Positions 25,322 through 34,257 of a stretch of DNA of 64,000 nucleotides are shown in pieces; position 1 is the stretch's first letter, and every line of letters begins with the position of its first letter. Made by a program: the position numbers and the translations under genes. The DNA lies in the NCBI RefSeq assembly GCF_018917865.1, contig NZ_JAHLPM010000010.1:113524-177523 (forward strand), written 5' to 3'. This stretch comes from Tissierella simiarum. GTDB taxonomy: Bacteria > Bacillota > Clostridia > Tissierellales > Tissierellaceae. The notes under the pieces are model-generated. The model had not been told where the DNA came from, ran no database searches, and saw nothing but the letters and a program-made list of their open reading frames with translations.

Positions 25322-26551
25322 CTAAATAGACTCATTAAACAATCGTTCACATTCTTTAATTAAATTACCTATATCATTACTATTTATATAATCCCAACCT
25401 AACCACATAAATTTTTTCTCTTTATCAAGATTATTATTTACATCTGGATTAGTACTTGGAAATCGTCCATTATGAGATAGGATCTCTCCTACTTCTTTAG
25501 AAGCAAAAAAGTCTACAAAAGGTTTTGTCTTATCCTTCTTACTCTTTTTAGTTAGCAGGAATATAGGACTTATAATTGCTCCATCTGAAGGCCAGACTGC
25601 TGTCATTGGTCCATTTTCTTTTACCATTTTAGTAAAGAAATAAGGCATTATTGTTATAGCTGGTCTATCCACTCTCTTCATATGAGATTTCACCATTTCA
25701 GAAGGATGCATACTTTTAAGTAAGCTTTTACCTAGTCTTTTAATGCCATCTTCTCCATGGTTCTTATATATATTTAATAAAATAGCATTGAATAAATCAA
25801 AATCACTAATAGGCAAACTTACTCTATTTTCAAACTCAGGTTTTAAAATATCCTCCCAACTTCTTGGCATCTCACTATCCTTTAATTCTTCTTTATTTAT
25901 AAGAAATACTGCTGGTACTACTCCTATAATAGAATATTGACTGTCTGGATCCCTAAGGTTTATTTCTTTATTCTGAAAATCTCTATTTAGTTCTTGAAAG
26001 TTTGTTATATCCTCAAAAACACCTTTAGATTTAAACTTTCCCATCAACTTTTTATCAAAAAATAGATCAAAACCAGCAGATATAAATATATCTGATAAGC
26101 AGTCTTCATTTTCTGCCTTTTCTACAGCATTTTTAATCCAGTCAATTCCGCTAGAAGCAGCCTTTAATTCATAATCTACAGTAAAATCAAATTTATCTTG
26201 TTCTTCTTCCATCCATTTGTTAAAGTTCTCCATTAAAGGGATTCTAACAGGACAAGGTAGTACTCCGTCTATTCTAATATCTGCAGCTTTACTCCTTTTT
26301 AATGTTGAAAGAGACTCATCAGTTAAACTTCTATTTTCTTTTATTACTTCTATTAGTTTATTTATAAATAAATCTGTATTTATTTTTTTACTCATTAAGG
26401 CCATTTCTAAAGAAAGTGTCTTTCCTAAAGTTCTTCTCATTTCTTCATTTTTCATTTGTTCAAATCCGCTGGAAACAAATATATCTAAAGTCTCTGGATA
26501 TTTTTTAGTTATATCATATAGGGAATCCTTTATATTAAAATATGTGTTCAC
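25322..26551 (-). CDS. Cytoplasmic substrate-binding-like protein with DUF1858 domain
   Basis: 409 residues. It has no signal peptide. Residues 1-75 form a DUF1858-like helical domain (YPETLDIFVSSGFEQMKNEE). Residues 95-400 resemble an ABC iron/molybdate-type substrate-binding protein: LPCPVRIPL, SAGFDLFFDKKLMGKF, PRSWEDILKPEFENRVSLP, and FFASKEVGEILSHNGRFPSTNP. Such proteins are normally extracytoplasmic, so a cytosolic version fused to DUF1858 is odd. It leads the module, with an HcpR-like operator upstream. Ligand unknown. Confidence 0.78.
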   Translation of the reverse strand: MNTYFNIKDSLYDITKKYPETLDIFVSSGFEQMKNEEMRRTLGKTLSLEMALMSKKINTDLFINKLIEVIKENRSLTDESLSTLKRSKAADIRIDGVLPCPVRIPLMENFNKWMEEEQDKFDFTVDYELKAASSGIDWIKNAVEKAENEDCLSDIFISAGFDLFFDKKLMGKFKSKGVFEDITNFQELNRDFQNKEINLRDPDSQYSIIGVVPAVFLINKEELKDSEMPRSWEDILKPEFENRVSLPISDFDLFNAILLNIYKNHGEDGIKRLGKSLLKSMHPSEMVKSHMKRVDRPAITIMPYFFTKMVKENGPMTAVWPSDGAIISPIFLLTKKSKKDKTKPFVDFFASKEVGEILSHNGRFPSTNPDVNNNLDKEKKFMWLGWDYINSNDIGNLIKECERLFNESI

Positions 26552-26587
26552 TCTTATTCCTCCTTAAATACCATATCTTCAATTGAT

Positions 26588-26631
26588 ATTTTAGTACTTT
26601 TGAATTAAAATTTCCGTAACAATGGTTACCA
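26588..26631 (-). promoter_or_regulatory. HcpR-like operator and -10 box of the hcp-linked module
   Basis: GTAAC-AATG-GTTAC at 26616-26629 (wider site CCGTAACAATGGTTACCA) matches the hcp operator. TAAAAT at 26593-26588 is 29.5 bp from its centre, exactly as at hcp. One regulator therefore probably controls both transcripts. Confidence 0.75.
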
Positions 26632-26654
26632 AATGTCTAATAATTTTTTCAATT

Positions 26655-26688
26655 AAAAAACACCTAAAAATTGTATTAGGTGTTTTTT
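26655..26688. terminator. Terminator of the first ABC exporter pair
   Basis: AAAAAACACCTAA and TTAGGTGTTTTTT pair around a short loop, about 30 bp past the stop of the leftward exporter gene. Confidence 0.88.
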
Positions 26689-26718
26689 AATCTATAAACT
26701 ATATATTTTTATTAAACT

Positions 26719-28569
26719 CTATGCTGCAAACTGGCTATTATAAAGATCTGCATAAAAACCACCTTGTCTCATAAGTTCGTCATGATTTCCTTTTTCTATA
26801 ATACTTCCCTCATTCATAACCAATATTAAATCGGCATTACGAATAGTTGACAATCTATGGGCAATGACAAAGCTGGTTCTTCCTTTCATAAGTTCATTCA
26901 TAGCTCTTTGAATAAGAAGTTCTGTTCTAGTATCTACACTACTGGTTGCCTCATCAAGAATCAAAATTTTAGGATCAGCAAGTAATGCACGAGCAATGGT
27001 TAAAAGTTGTTTTTGTCCTTGAGAAATATTAGAAGCTTCTTCATTTAAGATTGTATTATATCCATCTGGAAGAGTTCTAATAAAGTGATCTGCTTGAGCA
27101 GCCTTTGCTGCCTGAACAATTTCTTCATCAGTAGCTCCTTTTCTACCATAAGCAATATTATCTTTTATAGTTCCATTGAATAACCAAGTATCTTGAAGAA
27201 CCATACCGAAGATGTTTCTCAAATCTCCTCGCCTTAGTTCTCTAATATCAACGCCATCAATTGTAATTGCTCCATCATCTATTTCATAAAATCTCATTAA
27301 TAAGTTAACAAGAGTAGTCTTACCTGCTCCTGTTGGTCCTACAATAGCTATAGTTTCTCCTGGTTTTACATCTATATTCATATCCTTAATTAAAGTAACG
27401 TCTTTCTTATAACCAAAATCAACTTTATCAAATTTTACTCTACCTTTAGGTTCCTCTATTACTTTGGCATTATGAGGGTCAGGAATCTCTTCTGTTTCAT
27501 CTAAAAGCTCGAATACTCTTTCTGCTGAAGCAATGGTAGATTGAATAACATTAGCAATGTCTGCTGTCTGCACTATTGGCTGAGTAAACTGCCTTGAATA
27601 TTGAATAAAAGCTTGAACATCTCCTATAGTTATTCTTCTTTTAGTAACAAATATTCCTCCAACAACACATACAAATATATAGCCAATGTTGTTGATAAAA
27701 CTCATTAATGGCATTATAACACCAGAAATAAATTGAGCCTTCCAGCTTGAATCATATAGCTGCTCATTTATCTTATTAAATTTATCTATAGATCTATTTT
27801 CATGCCCAAAAGCTTTTACTATTTCATGCCCTGTGTACATTTCTTCTATATGACCATTAAGTTCTCCTAAAGAAGATTGCTGACCTTTAAAATATTTCTG
27901 TGAGCGGGAAGCTACTGATTTTGTTACAAGAACACTAAGAGGTATTGTAACAAAACATATTAAAGTCATTACTGGACTAATAGATAACATCATAATAATT
28001 ATACCAACTAAAGTTACTACCGCCGAGATAAGCTGAGTAATGCTTTGTTGTAAAGTCGAACTAATATTATCAACATCATTAGTAACGCGGCTTAAAATCT
28101 CTCCAGTAGTATGGGAATCAAAGAATTTAAGGGGTAGCCTAGAAAGCTTGTCGTTTACGTCTTTTCTTAAAACATAAACTATTTTCTGGGAAATACCTGC
28201 CATAATAAATTGCTGTATATATGCAAATATAGCACTAATAACATAAAGTCCAGCCAAAATAATTAGTATATAACCTATATATTCAAAATCAACTTTTGCT
28301 CCAGGTACACCTTGAAATTTCATCATCATACCTTCTAAAAGTTTTGTAGTTGCCTTTCCCATAACCCTAGGACTAAGGATACTAAAGATTGTACTAAGAA
28401 CAGCAGTTAGAAATACAGTAAATATTTTAAACTTATGTGGTGCTAAATATTTAAGAAGCCTTCTTAAGGTTCCCTTAAAATCCTTTGCTTTTTCTACAGG
28501 CATAGACATACGGGGACCTCCATGTCTTGGTCCTCCTGATCTATTTTTAGTTCTCCGTTCTTCACTCAT
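26719..28569 (-). CDS. ABC exporter half-transporter (YheH-like)
   Basis: 616 residues: a six-helix TMD (about 45-340) fused to an NBD (about 375-610). The NBD has Walker A VGPTGAGKTT, signature ISQGQKQL (degenerate SGGQ), Walker B ILILDEATSSVDTR and switch IAHRLSTI. The basic Arg/Gly-rich N-terminus is typical of this partner. It overlaps the upstream exporter gene by 4 bp, so the two form a heterodimer, probably for drug or peptide efflux. Confidence 0.92.
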   Translation of the reverse strand: MSEERRTKNRSGGPRHGGPRMSMPVEKAKDFKGTLRRLLKYLAPHKFKIFTVFLTAVLSTIFSILSPRVMGKATTKLLEGMMMKFQGVPGAKVDFEYIGYILIILAGLYVISAIFAYIQQFIMAGISQKIVYVLRKDVNDKLSRLPLKFFDSHTTGEILSRVTNDVDNISSTLQQSITQLISAVVTLVGIIIMMLSISPVMTLICFVTIPLSVLVTKSVASRSQKYFKGQQSSLGELNGHIEEMYTGHEIVKAFGHENRSIDKFNKINEQLYDSSWKAQFISGVIMPLMSFINNIGYIFVCVVGGIFVTKRRITIGDVQAFIQYSRQFTQPIVQTADIANVIQSTIASAERVFELLDETEEIPDPHNAKVIEEPKGRVKFDKVDFGYKKDVTLIKDMNIDVKPGETIAIVGPTGAGKTTLVNLLMRFYEIDDGAITIDGVDIRELRRGDLRNIFGMVLQDTWLFNGTIKDNIAYGRKGATDEEIVQAAKAAQADHFIRTLPDGYNTILNEEASNISQGQKQLLTIARALLADPKILILDEATSSVDTRTELLIQRAMNELMKGRTSFVIAHRLSTIRNADLILVMNEGSIIEKGNHDELMRQGGFYADLYNSQFAA

Positions 28570-30293
28570 GCTATTTCCTCCTCTGACAGCTGTGAAGATA
28601 CTATTTCACTATATACTTCACAGGTATTTAAAAGGTCTTCATGTTTCCCAATACCTACAATTTTTCCTTCATCTAAAACTATAATCCTATCTGCATCCAT
28701 AACTGTACTAACTCTTTGTGCAACTATTATTACTGTGGAACTTATAGTTTCATCTTTAAGGGCTTCTCTAAGTTTAGCATCTGTTTTAAAATCAAGAGCT
28801 GAAAAACTATCATCAAATATATAAATTTCTGGTTTTCTAACTAAAGCACGAGCAATGGAAAGTCTCTGTTTCTGTCCTCCTGAAACATTAGTACCTCCTT
28901 GGGCTATATAGGAATCAAAACCATCCTTCATATTGGAAATAAATTCTGTAGCTTGAGCTACTTCAGCTGCATGTTTAACTTCCTCATCTGTAGCATCTTC
29001 TTTACCATATCTAATATTTTCCGAAATAGTTCCTGTAAATAAAACTGCCTTTTGAGGAACAAATCCAATTTTTGCTCTTAAAGTTTTCTGACTAATTTCA
29101 CGAATATCAGTATTGTTTACTAATATACTACCACTGTCAATATCATAGAATCTAGGGATAAGACTTATTAATGAAGTTTTACCAGATCCTGTACCGCCAA
29201 TTATTGCAGTAGTTTCGCCTGGCCCTGCACTAAAAGAAATATTACTTAAAGCTGGTTTTTCTGCACCAGGATAACTAAAAGTAACATCCTTAAATTCTAT
29301 AAATCCTCTCTTTTCACTAGCTTCCTTTGTTTTTTCTTTATCATTAATTTCTGGAATAATTTCCAGTACTTCATTAACTCTTGTTGCAGAAGCTGAAGCT
29401 CGAGGTATCATAATAAACATCATAGAAACCATAATTAGAGAAAACATTATTTGCATAACGTATTGAATAAATGCCATTAAATCTCCTACCTGCATAGTCC
29501 CCATATCAATTTGTTTACTGCCATACCAAACAACAGCAATAGTTGTAAAGTTAAGAACAATATTCATAAGGGGCATTAATATAGCCATTATCCGGCCTAC
29601 TTTAATTGCTGTATCTGTAAGATCCTTATTTGATTCATTAAATCGTTTCTTTTCATGATCAATACGGTCAAAAGCACGTATTACTCTAATTCCTGTAAGT
29701 TCTTCACGTAAAACGAGGTTTACTCTATCTATTTTCTCTTGAATTAGTTTAAATAAAGGAAATCCTTTTTTAGCAACAATAGATATAGCTAATATTAATA
29801 TAGGTATTACGAATACAATTATCATTGATAATTGTCTATTCTTTGATACCGCCATGATAATACCACCAATACACATCATCGGTGCTCTAACCATCATCCT
29901 AAGCATCATTACCATTACTTGCTGGACTTGAGTAATATCATTAGTAGTTCTAGTAATTAGTGAAGAAGTACCTATTTTATCAAATTCATTAAGAGAAAAA
30001 CCTTCAACATGAGAAAATATCTTTTGACGAAGATCTTTACCAAAACCCATAGCTGTTTTGGATGATAAAAGACTAGCAAATACTATACTGATAGCGGAAA
30101 AAGCTGCAACTATAAGCATGATCCCGCCTATTTTCAGAATATAATTTGTATCACCTTTAACAATTCCATTGTTAACAATATCTGACATTAAATTAGGTAA
30201 ATACAACTCGGATAAAGCGTTAAAAAAGGTAAGTATTAAAACACCAGCAACATATTTTTTATAGGGTTTTAAATACTTAAAAAGTTTAATCAT
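28566..30293 (-). CDS. ABC exporter half-transporter (YheI-like)
   Basis: 575 residues with TMD plus NBD. Walker A IGGTGSGKTS, signature VSGGQKQRL and IYIFDDSFSALDFKTDA, with Asp in the position of the catalytic Glu, as in the degenerate half of heterodimeric exporters. The switch region reads VAQRVSTV instead of His. The non-catalytic site therefore belongs to this subunit, and the partner at 26719 carries the intact Glu and His. Gene start is 48 bp after the MarR gene. Confidence 0.92.
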   Translation of the reverse strand: MIKLFKYLKPYKKYVAGVLILTFFNALSELYLPNLMSDIVNNGIVKGDTNYILKIGGIMLIVAAFSAISIVFASLLSSKTAMGFGKDLRQKIFSHVEGFSLNEFDKIGTSSLITRTTNDITQVQQVMVMMLRMMVRAPMMCIGGIIMAVSKNRQLSMIIVFVIPILILAISIVAKKGFPLFKLIQEKIDRVNLVLREELTGIRVIRAFDRIDHEKKRFNESNKDLTDTAIKVGRIMAILMPLMNIVLNFTTIAVVWYGSKQIDMGTMQVGDLMAFIQYVMQIMFSLIMVSMMFIMIPRASASATRVNEVLEIIPEINDKEKTKEASEKRGFIEFKDVTFSYPGAEKPALSNISFSAGPGETTAIIGGTGSGKTSLISLIPRFYDIDSGSILVNNTDIREISQKTLRAKIGFVPQKAVLFTGTISENIRYGKEDATDEEVKHAAEVAQATEFISNMKDGFDSYIAQGGTNVSGGQKQRLSIARALVRKPEIYIFDDSFSALDFKTDAKLREALKDETISSTVIIVAQRVSTVMDADRIIVLDEGKIVGIGKHEDLLNTCEVYSEIVSSQLSEEEIA

Positions 30294-30340
30294 AAATTAT
30301 CATCTCCAATTCCTTAAATATACTATTTATTTTTCACCAT

Positions 30341-30793
30341 TTAAATACTTGGTTGTTTATCATTTGCTGTAAGGAGATTATTTTTCATTTGCATTAACAA
30401 TCTTCTAAGAATTACCTTTTCTTCTACTGTAAAGTTTCCAAAACACTCTTCTTCAACGTTCTTCATTATTTTATTTACTTTCTCATATACTTCCTTTCCC
30501 TGTTCAGTAATATAAACTCTAGATACTCTTTGATCTTCTGCATCCTGTCTACGTTCTACTAAATTTGCTTTCTCCATTCTTTTTAGCATTACGGTTATAG
30601 TGGCAGGTTTTAAATTCAATTTATTAGCCAGCTCCTTTTGGCTCTGACCATCTTCCTTACTTAAAACAAAAAGCATGGGTGGCTGTCCTGGATAAACTCC
30701 TACTTCATCAAGAAGTACATGAGTGCAATAATAATGAAGCCTCAGTATTTCTAAAAATATATGATATAAAGAATCTTTGTCTACACAATCCAT
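30341..30793 (-). CDS. MarR-family regulator of the ABC exporter operon
   Basis: 150 residues with a winged HTH: QKELANKLNLKPATITVMLKRMEKANLVERR (quoted in part) and DAEDQRVSRVYITEQGKEV. It is first in a three-gene operon with two exporter genes, and two similar palindromes flank its promoter, so autoregulation and efflux control are likely. Confidence 0.92.
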   Translation of the reverse strand: MDCVDKDSLYHIFLEILRLHYYCTHVLLDEVGVYPGQPPMLFVLSKEDGQSQKELANKLNLKPATITVMLKRMEKANLVERRQDAEDQRVSRVYITEQGKEVYEKVNKIMKNVEEECFGNFTVEEKVILRRLLMQMKNNLLTANDKQPSI

Positions 30794-30809
30794 ATTTATC
30801 CTCCTATTT

Positions 30810-30915
30810 AGTTAGTCGTCTAAACATATAGACTATTTTAACATCAAGATATACCATAGTCAATATTTAATTATCTATATAATAAATTTATTTTACTTAA
30901 GTTAGCCTACTAACT
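30810..30915 (-). promoter_or_regulatory. MarR operon promoter with two AGTTAG-type operators
   Basis: On the minus strand, TTGACT (30863-30858), 17 bp and TAAAAT (30840-30835) form a sigma-A promoter. AGTTAG-CCTA-CTAACT (30900-30915) is a perfect palindrome upstream. AGTTAG-TCGT-CTAAAC (30810-30825) is its imperfect copy over the start region. Binding of the MarR protein to both would block transcription (inference). Confidence 0.7.
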
Positions 30916-30923
30916 ACTATTAT

Positions 30924-30970
30924 AAAAAAGGCTTCTATTGAAACATTGGTACATTGAAGAAGCCTTTTTT
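30924..30970. terminator. Hairpin with T-run upstream of the MarR promoter
   Basis: AAAAAAGGCTTC and GAAGCCTTTTTT form a stem with a partly structured loop. It would stop leftward read-through from lipA before the MarR promoter. Confidence 0.75.
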
Positions 30971-31026
30971 GAAACCCATTACGTAAAGTTTAAATTAAGG
31001 AAAAACAGGACTTTCCTATGGGTTAT

Positions 31027-31063
31027 AAAAAAATCAATAGAAATATATTTCTATTGATTTTTT
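31027..31063. terminator. Terminator of the lipA operon
   Basis: AAAAATCAATAGAAA and TTTCTATTGATTTTTT form a perfect stem 9 bp past the lipA stop. Confidence 0.88.
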
Positions 31064-31071
31064 ACTCACTT

Positions 31072-31914
31072 TTATTCTTGTAAATCTTCTGCATAATAAG
31101 AGCTTCTAACTAATGGTGCTGAAGCTACTCTCTTAAAGCCCATGGCTAGGGCAACATCCTTATAATAATCAAACTTCTCTGGTGTTATGTATTCTACTAC
31201 CTTTATATGCTTTGTAGTAGGTTGAAGATATTGACCTAAAGTTAGCATATCACAGTTTACTTCCAAAAGTCTCTTCATTACATTGATTACTTGTTCTTCT
31301 GTTTCTCCCAATCCAAGCATAATTCCCGATTTAGTTTTCATATTTGGTTTTCTTATCTTTACGTACTCTAATAGCTCAATAGACCTTTCAAAGACTGCCA
31401 TAGGCCTAACCTTCTTGTAGAGTTCAGGTACAGTTTCTACATTATGATTTAATATGTTTGGTTCTGAATCTATTATTAGATCTAAAAGTTTTTTATTTCC
31501 TTGCATATCAGGTATAAGAAGTTCTATGGATACCTTCGGTGCAGCTTTTCTTATTTCTTCTACTACTTTTACAAACTGCATTGCCCCTTGGTCAGGAAGA
31601 TCATCCCTTGTTACAGAGGTTATTACAGCATGTCTTAATCCCAGTTTTGCTACGGCCTTTGCAACATTTTCAGGTTCTTTAGGATTTACTTCGTCAGGTA
31701 CACCTCTTATCACATTACAAAATGTACAGTTTCTTGTACAATTTCTACCAAGTATCATAAAAGTTGCCGTTCCCCTTTTATAACATTCCATTCTATTTGG
31801 ACAATTTGCTTCATCACACACAGTATTTAACGAAAGATCAGAAATCAATGATTCTACTTTATTTGTCTGGATTCCACTTTGCATTCTTATCTTTATCCAA
31901 TCTGGTTTTTTCAT
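31072..31914 (-). CDS. lipA: Lipoyl synthase
   Basis: 280 residues. A radical SAM enzyme that inserts two sulfurs into octanoyl groups. It has the auxiliary-cluster cysteines CDEANCPNRMEC (about 32-43) and the SAM-cluster motif CTRNCTFC (CxxxCxxC). It also has SVTRDDLPDQGA and HNVETVPELYKKVRP. The C-terminal RSSYYAEDL includes the conserved Ser that binds the auxiliary cluster. It lies 13 bp after the lipoate ligase gene. Confidence 0.96.
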   Translation of the reverse strand: MKKPDWIKIRMQSGIQTNKVESLISDLSLNTVCDEANCPNRMECYKRGTATFMILGRNCTRNCTFCNVIRGVPDEVNPKEPENVAKAVAKLGLRHAVITSVTRDDLPDQGAMQFVKVVEEIRKAAPKVSIELLIPDMQGNKKLLDLIIDSEPNILNHNVETVPELYKKVRPMAVFERSIELLEYVKIRKPNMKTKSGIMLGLGETEEQVINVMKRLLEVNCDMLTLGQYLQPTTKHIKVVEYITPEKFDYYKDVALAMGFKRVASAPLVRSSYYAEDLQE

Positions 31915-31927
31915 TTATATTCTCCCC

Positions 31928-32938
31928 CTATAAATTTGTATTATATATGTCCATCAAGCCTTGCATAAACTCAGTTTTTGAAAGGCCCTTAATATATCTA
32001 TCTATATTTATTTCTTTAATGGCAAATTCAATATCCTCAATATTATGTTTTATTCCTATTAGTTTAAGCTCTAAATCGTTGATATTCTTCTCTCCAAAGA
32101 AATCTCCATAAATAGATATATCCTTAATTACACCATTTTCTATATTTAAACTATACTCCACTACACCACAAGGATATTTAACAATGTTTTCACAAGTATA
32201 TACCGGAGATTCTCCATAATTCCATTCCCAGGCTTCAAATCTTTCCTTCATTATTTTCTCGATTTTCTCAATATCCCTACGATTAAATGTATATATTTTT
32301 TCAATGTTATTTGATTTAATTATATAGTTCTTCAAATACTCTCTAAATTCTAGCAAGTCCATCTTTGTCTCCATATATGGAAGAATATTTGTAACTCTTG
32401 AACTTACAGACTTGACACTCTTGTCCTTAAATTTCACAGCTTTACTCTTTAATGCTTGGGAAAGCTTTGTCATATCGCAATCATACAGGATGGTTCCATG
32501 ATGAAGCAGCTTATTCTTTTGAAAATATTGAGCATTTCCTGAAAACTTCTTACCATCTATTGTAATATCATTTCTTCCATTAAATGTTGCATCTATACCT
32601 AAGGATTTAAGCGCATGTATAACTGGTAAAGCAAATTTCTCAAAACCATTTTTAATACATTGATTAGAAGTATTTCTAAAAGTTATAAATGTAAAATTCA
32701 TATTACCTAAGTCGTTGAATACTGTCCCCCCACCTGAAAGTCTTCTTACCACATCTATATTATTAGCTTTTACGTAATCCAAGTTTATTTCTGATATTGT
32801 GTTTTGATTTCTTCCTATTAATATGGATGGTCTATTAATCCAAAGCATGGATATTTCTTCATTAAATTCATTAATTAAATATTCTTCTGCAGCATGATTG
32901 AAAAATGGATTGTTGCTATTATTAATTACATATATCAT
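31928..32938 (-). CDS. lplA: Lipoate-protein ligase A family
   Basis: 336 residues. Residues 1-240 are the ligase domain with RRLSGGGTVFNDLGNMNFTF and GNAQYFQKNKLLHHGTILYD (substrate and lysine loops). Residues 250-336 resemble the accessory C-terminal domain. It attaches lipoate or octanoate to E2 or GcvH proteins. Next to lipA, it could load octanoate that LipA then sulfurates. No lipoyl-carrying protein is encoded in this window. Confidence 0.93.
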   Translation of the reverse strand: MIYVINNSNNPFFNHAAEEYLINEFNEEISMLWINRPSILIGRNQNTISEINLDYVKANNIDVVRRLSGGGTVFNDLGNMNFTFITFRNTSNQCIKNGFEKFALPVIHALKSLGIDATFNGRNDITIDGKKFSGNAQYFQKNKLLHHGTILYDCDMTKLSQALKSKAVKFKDKSVKSVSSRVTNILPYMETKMDLLEFREYLKNYIIKSNNIEKIYTFNRRDIEKIEKIMKERFEAWEWNYGESPVYTCENIVKYPCGVVEYSLNIENGVIKDISIYGDFFGEKNINDLELKLIGIKHNIEDIEFAIKEINIDRYIKGLSKTEFMQGLMDIYNTNL

Positions 32939-32981
32939 TTCTTTTACCTCCCGTGATATATCGTTTTATCCTGTTATATCT

Positions 32982-34244
32982 TTATTTACTTTTACTTAGT
33001 ATAGTGCAAATGTTTATAATATCCTCTGATGAAAAAGTTTTTTGGAACTTCTTTTTTACCTTTTTAAAATAGGAGAATCTGACCATAGAATGACTTTCTA
33101 TCTCTTTTATATACCCTCTGCTGAATCTCTTCTTATTCTTAGATACAGCCTCAAATATCATAATAATAGAACAAGCATGTATAACTTTTTTTAACTTAAG
33201 AGCGTCTTCCAATAAAAAAGTGGTTTCATTATGAAAAAAATTATCAATAAAGTTCATTAACTTACTTACAATTTTATCTAAGAAATACTTATCTCCTAAC
33301 TGAGAAAATAAAGTCATATGACTATTTTTTAAATCTTCCTCTATATCCTGTAAATCATCTATTATTTGAAGAAACACACCATATCCAAACATAAAATCAG
33401 CTTCTTCTTCTTCCAAATCACCTCTAACAAGATAAGCATCCGCTAAAACAGAAGTACCACCTTTCTCAAAAGTAATCCCTATAATATCTTTTTCATAGGG
33501 AATGGTTTTTTCTTTTTGCTGTATAAGACTTTGCTCTTGGGCTTTATGAATAGCTAAAAGACTATAAAATACCTTTGGATAGATGACTCTTGAAAATTCC
33601 CCTTCTATTTTTTTAACAAGACTGTATATATGTTCTTCGTTAATATTTGAAGGATTTTTTTCTTCCCCTAACAACCACTTTCTAAATTTATTGTTAAATT
33701 CCACCTTTTCTTTCAATGAAATATTAGGGTCATCTAAATAATTATCACTATATGGGTATAGCATGCTATACGAAAATATTGAAGGCGTTAATTGAACTTT
33801 CATGTTATACAATATTTGTATACTATTCATAATCCACACATTTCTAATAGCTTGAAATGTATCATATATATCCATTTTAGGGTCAAATTCTTTTACTTCT
33901 TTTATAAATTCTTCGGTAATTTTTGCATATCCATTTTCAATAAAAAAGTCGATAATACTGTCTTCATAGCCTGAAATATTAAACTCTAGATCCTTTATTA
34001 AACTAAATACTTCTTTTCTCCAATTCTCTTCTTTCTCTTTACCTTTAGGTATTTGCTGTAAAGTTTTAAAAAGACCTTTTCTAAATCTTTCTATTTTCTT
34101 TTCATTTCTTAGTTTATCAGAAAAACTAACTTTTTCTTGTAACTTAGGAAATTCGGGTTTTGTATTCCACCAGAAAGATAAGTGTTTAACCTTTAAATCT
34201 TCAAACAATTTATCTATACCTTCCATTAATATATCACCAGCCAT
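32982..34244 (-). CDS. Class I isoprenoid-synthase-like protein
   Basis: 420 residues, almost all helical and with no membrane segments. Two acidic motifs fit the metal sites of class I isoprenoid synthases: SDNYLDDPN (about residue 168) and IIDDLQDIEEDLKNS (about residue 290; DDxxD). This pattern suggests prenyl-diphosphate chemistry or a terpene-synthase-like activity. Sequence between them is not like FPP or GGPP synthase. It lies 14 bp after an exporter gene and 44 bp before lplA. A GGTGAT before an ATG at 34226 makes that start equally likely. Product unknown. Confidence 0.6.
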   Translation of the reverse strand: MAGDILMEGIDKLFEDLKVKHLSFWWNTKPEFPKLQEKVSFSDKLRNEKKIERFRKGLFKTLQQIPKGKEKEENWRKEVFSLIKDLEFNISGYEDSIIDFFIENGYAKITEEFIKEVKEFDPKMDIYDTFQAIRNVWIMNSIQILYNMKVQLTPSIFSYSMLYPYSDNYLDDPNISLKEKVEFNNKFRKWLLGEEKNPSNINEEHIYSLVKKIEGEFSRVIYPKVFYSLLAIHKAQEQSLIQQKEKTIPYEKDIIGITFEKGGTSVLADAYLVRGDLEEEEADFMFGYGVFLQIIDDLQDIEEDLKNSHMTLFSQLGDKYFLDKIVSKLMNFIDNFFHNETTFLLEDALKLKKVIHACSIIMIFEAVSKNKKRFSRGYIKEIESHSMVRFSYFKKVKKKFQKTFSSEDIINICTILSKSK

Positions 34245-34257
34245 TAATATATTTCTA

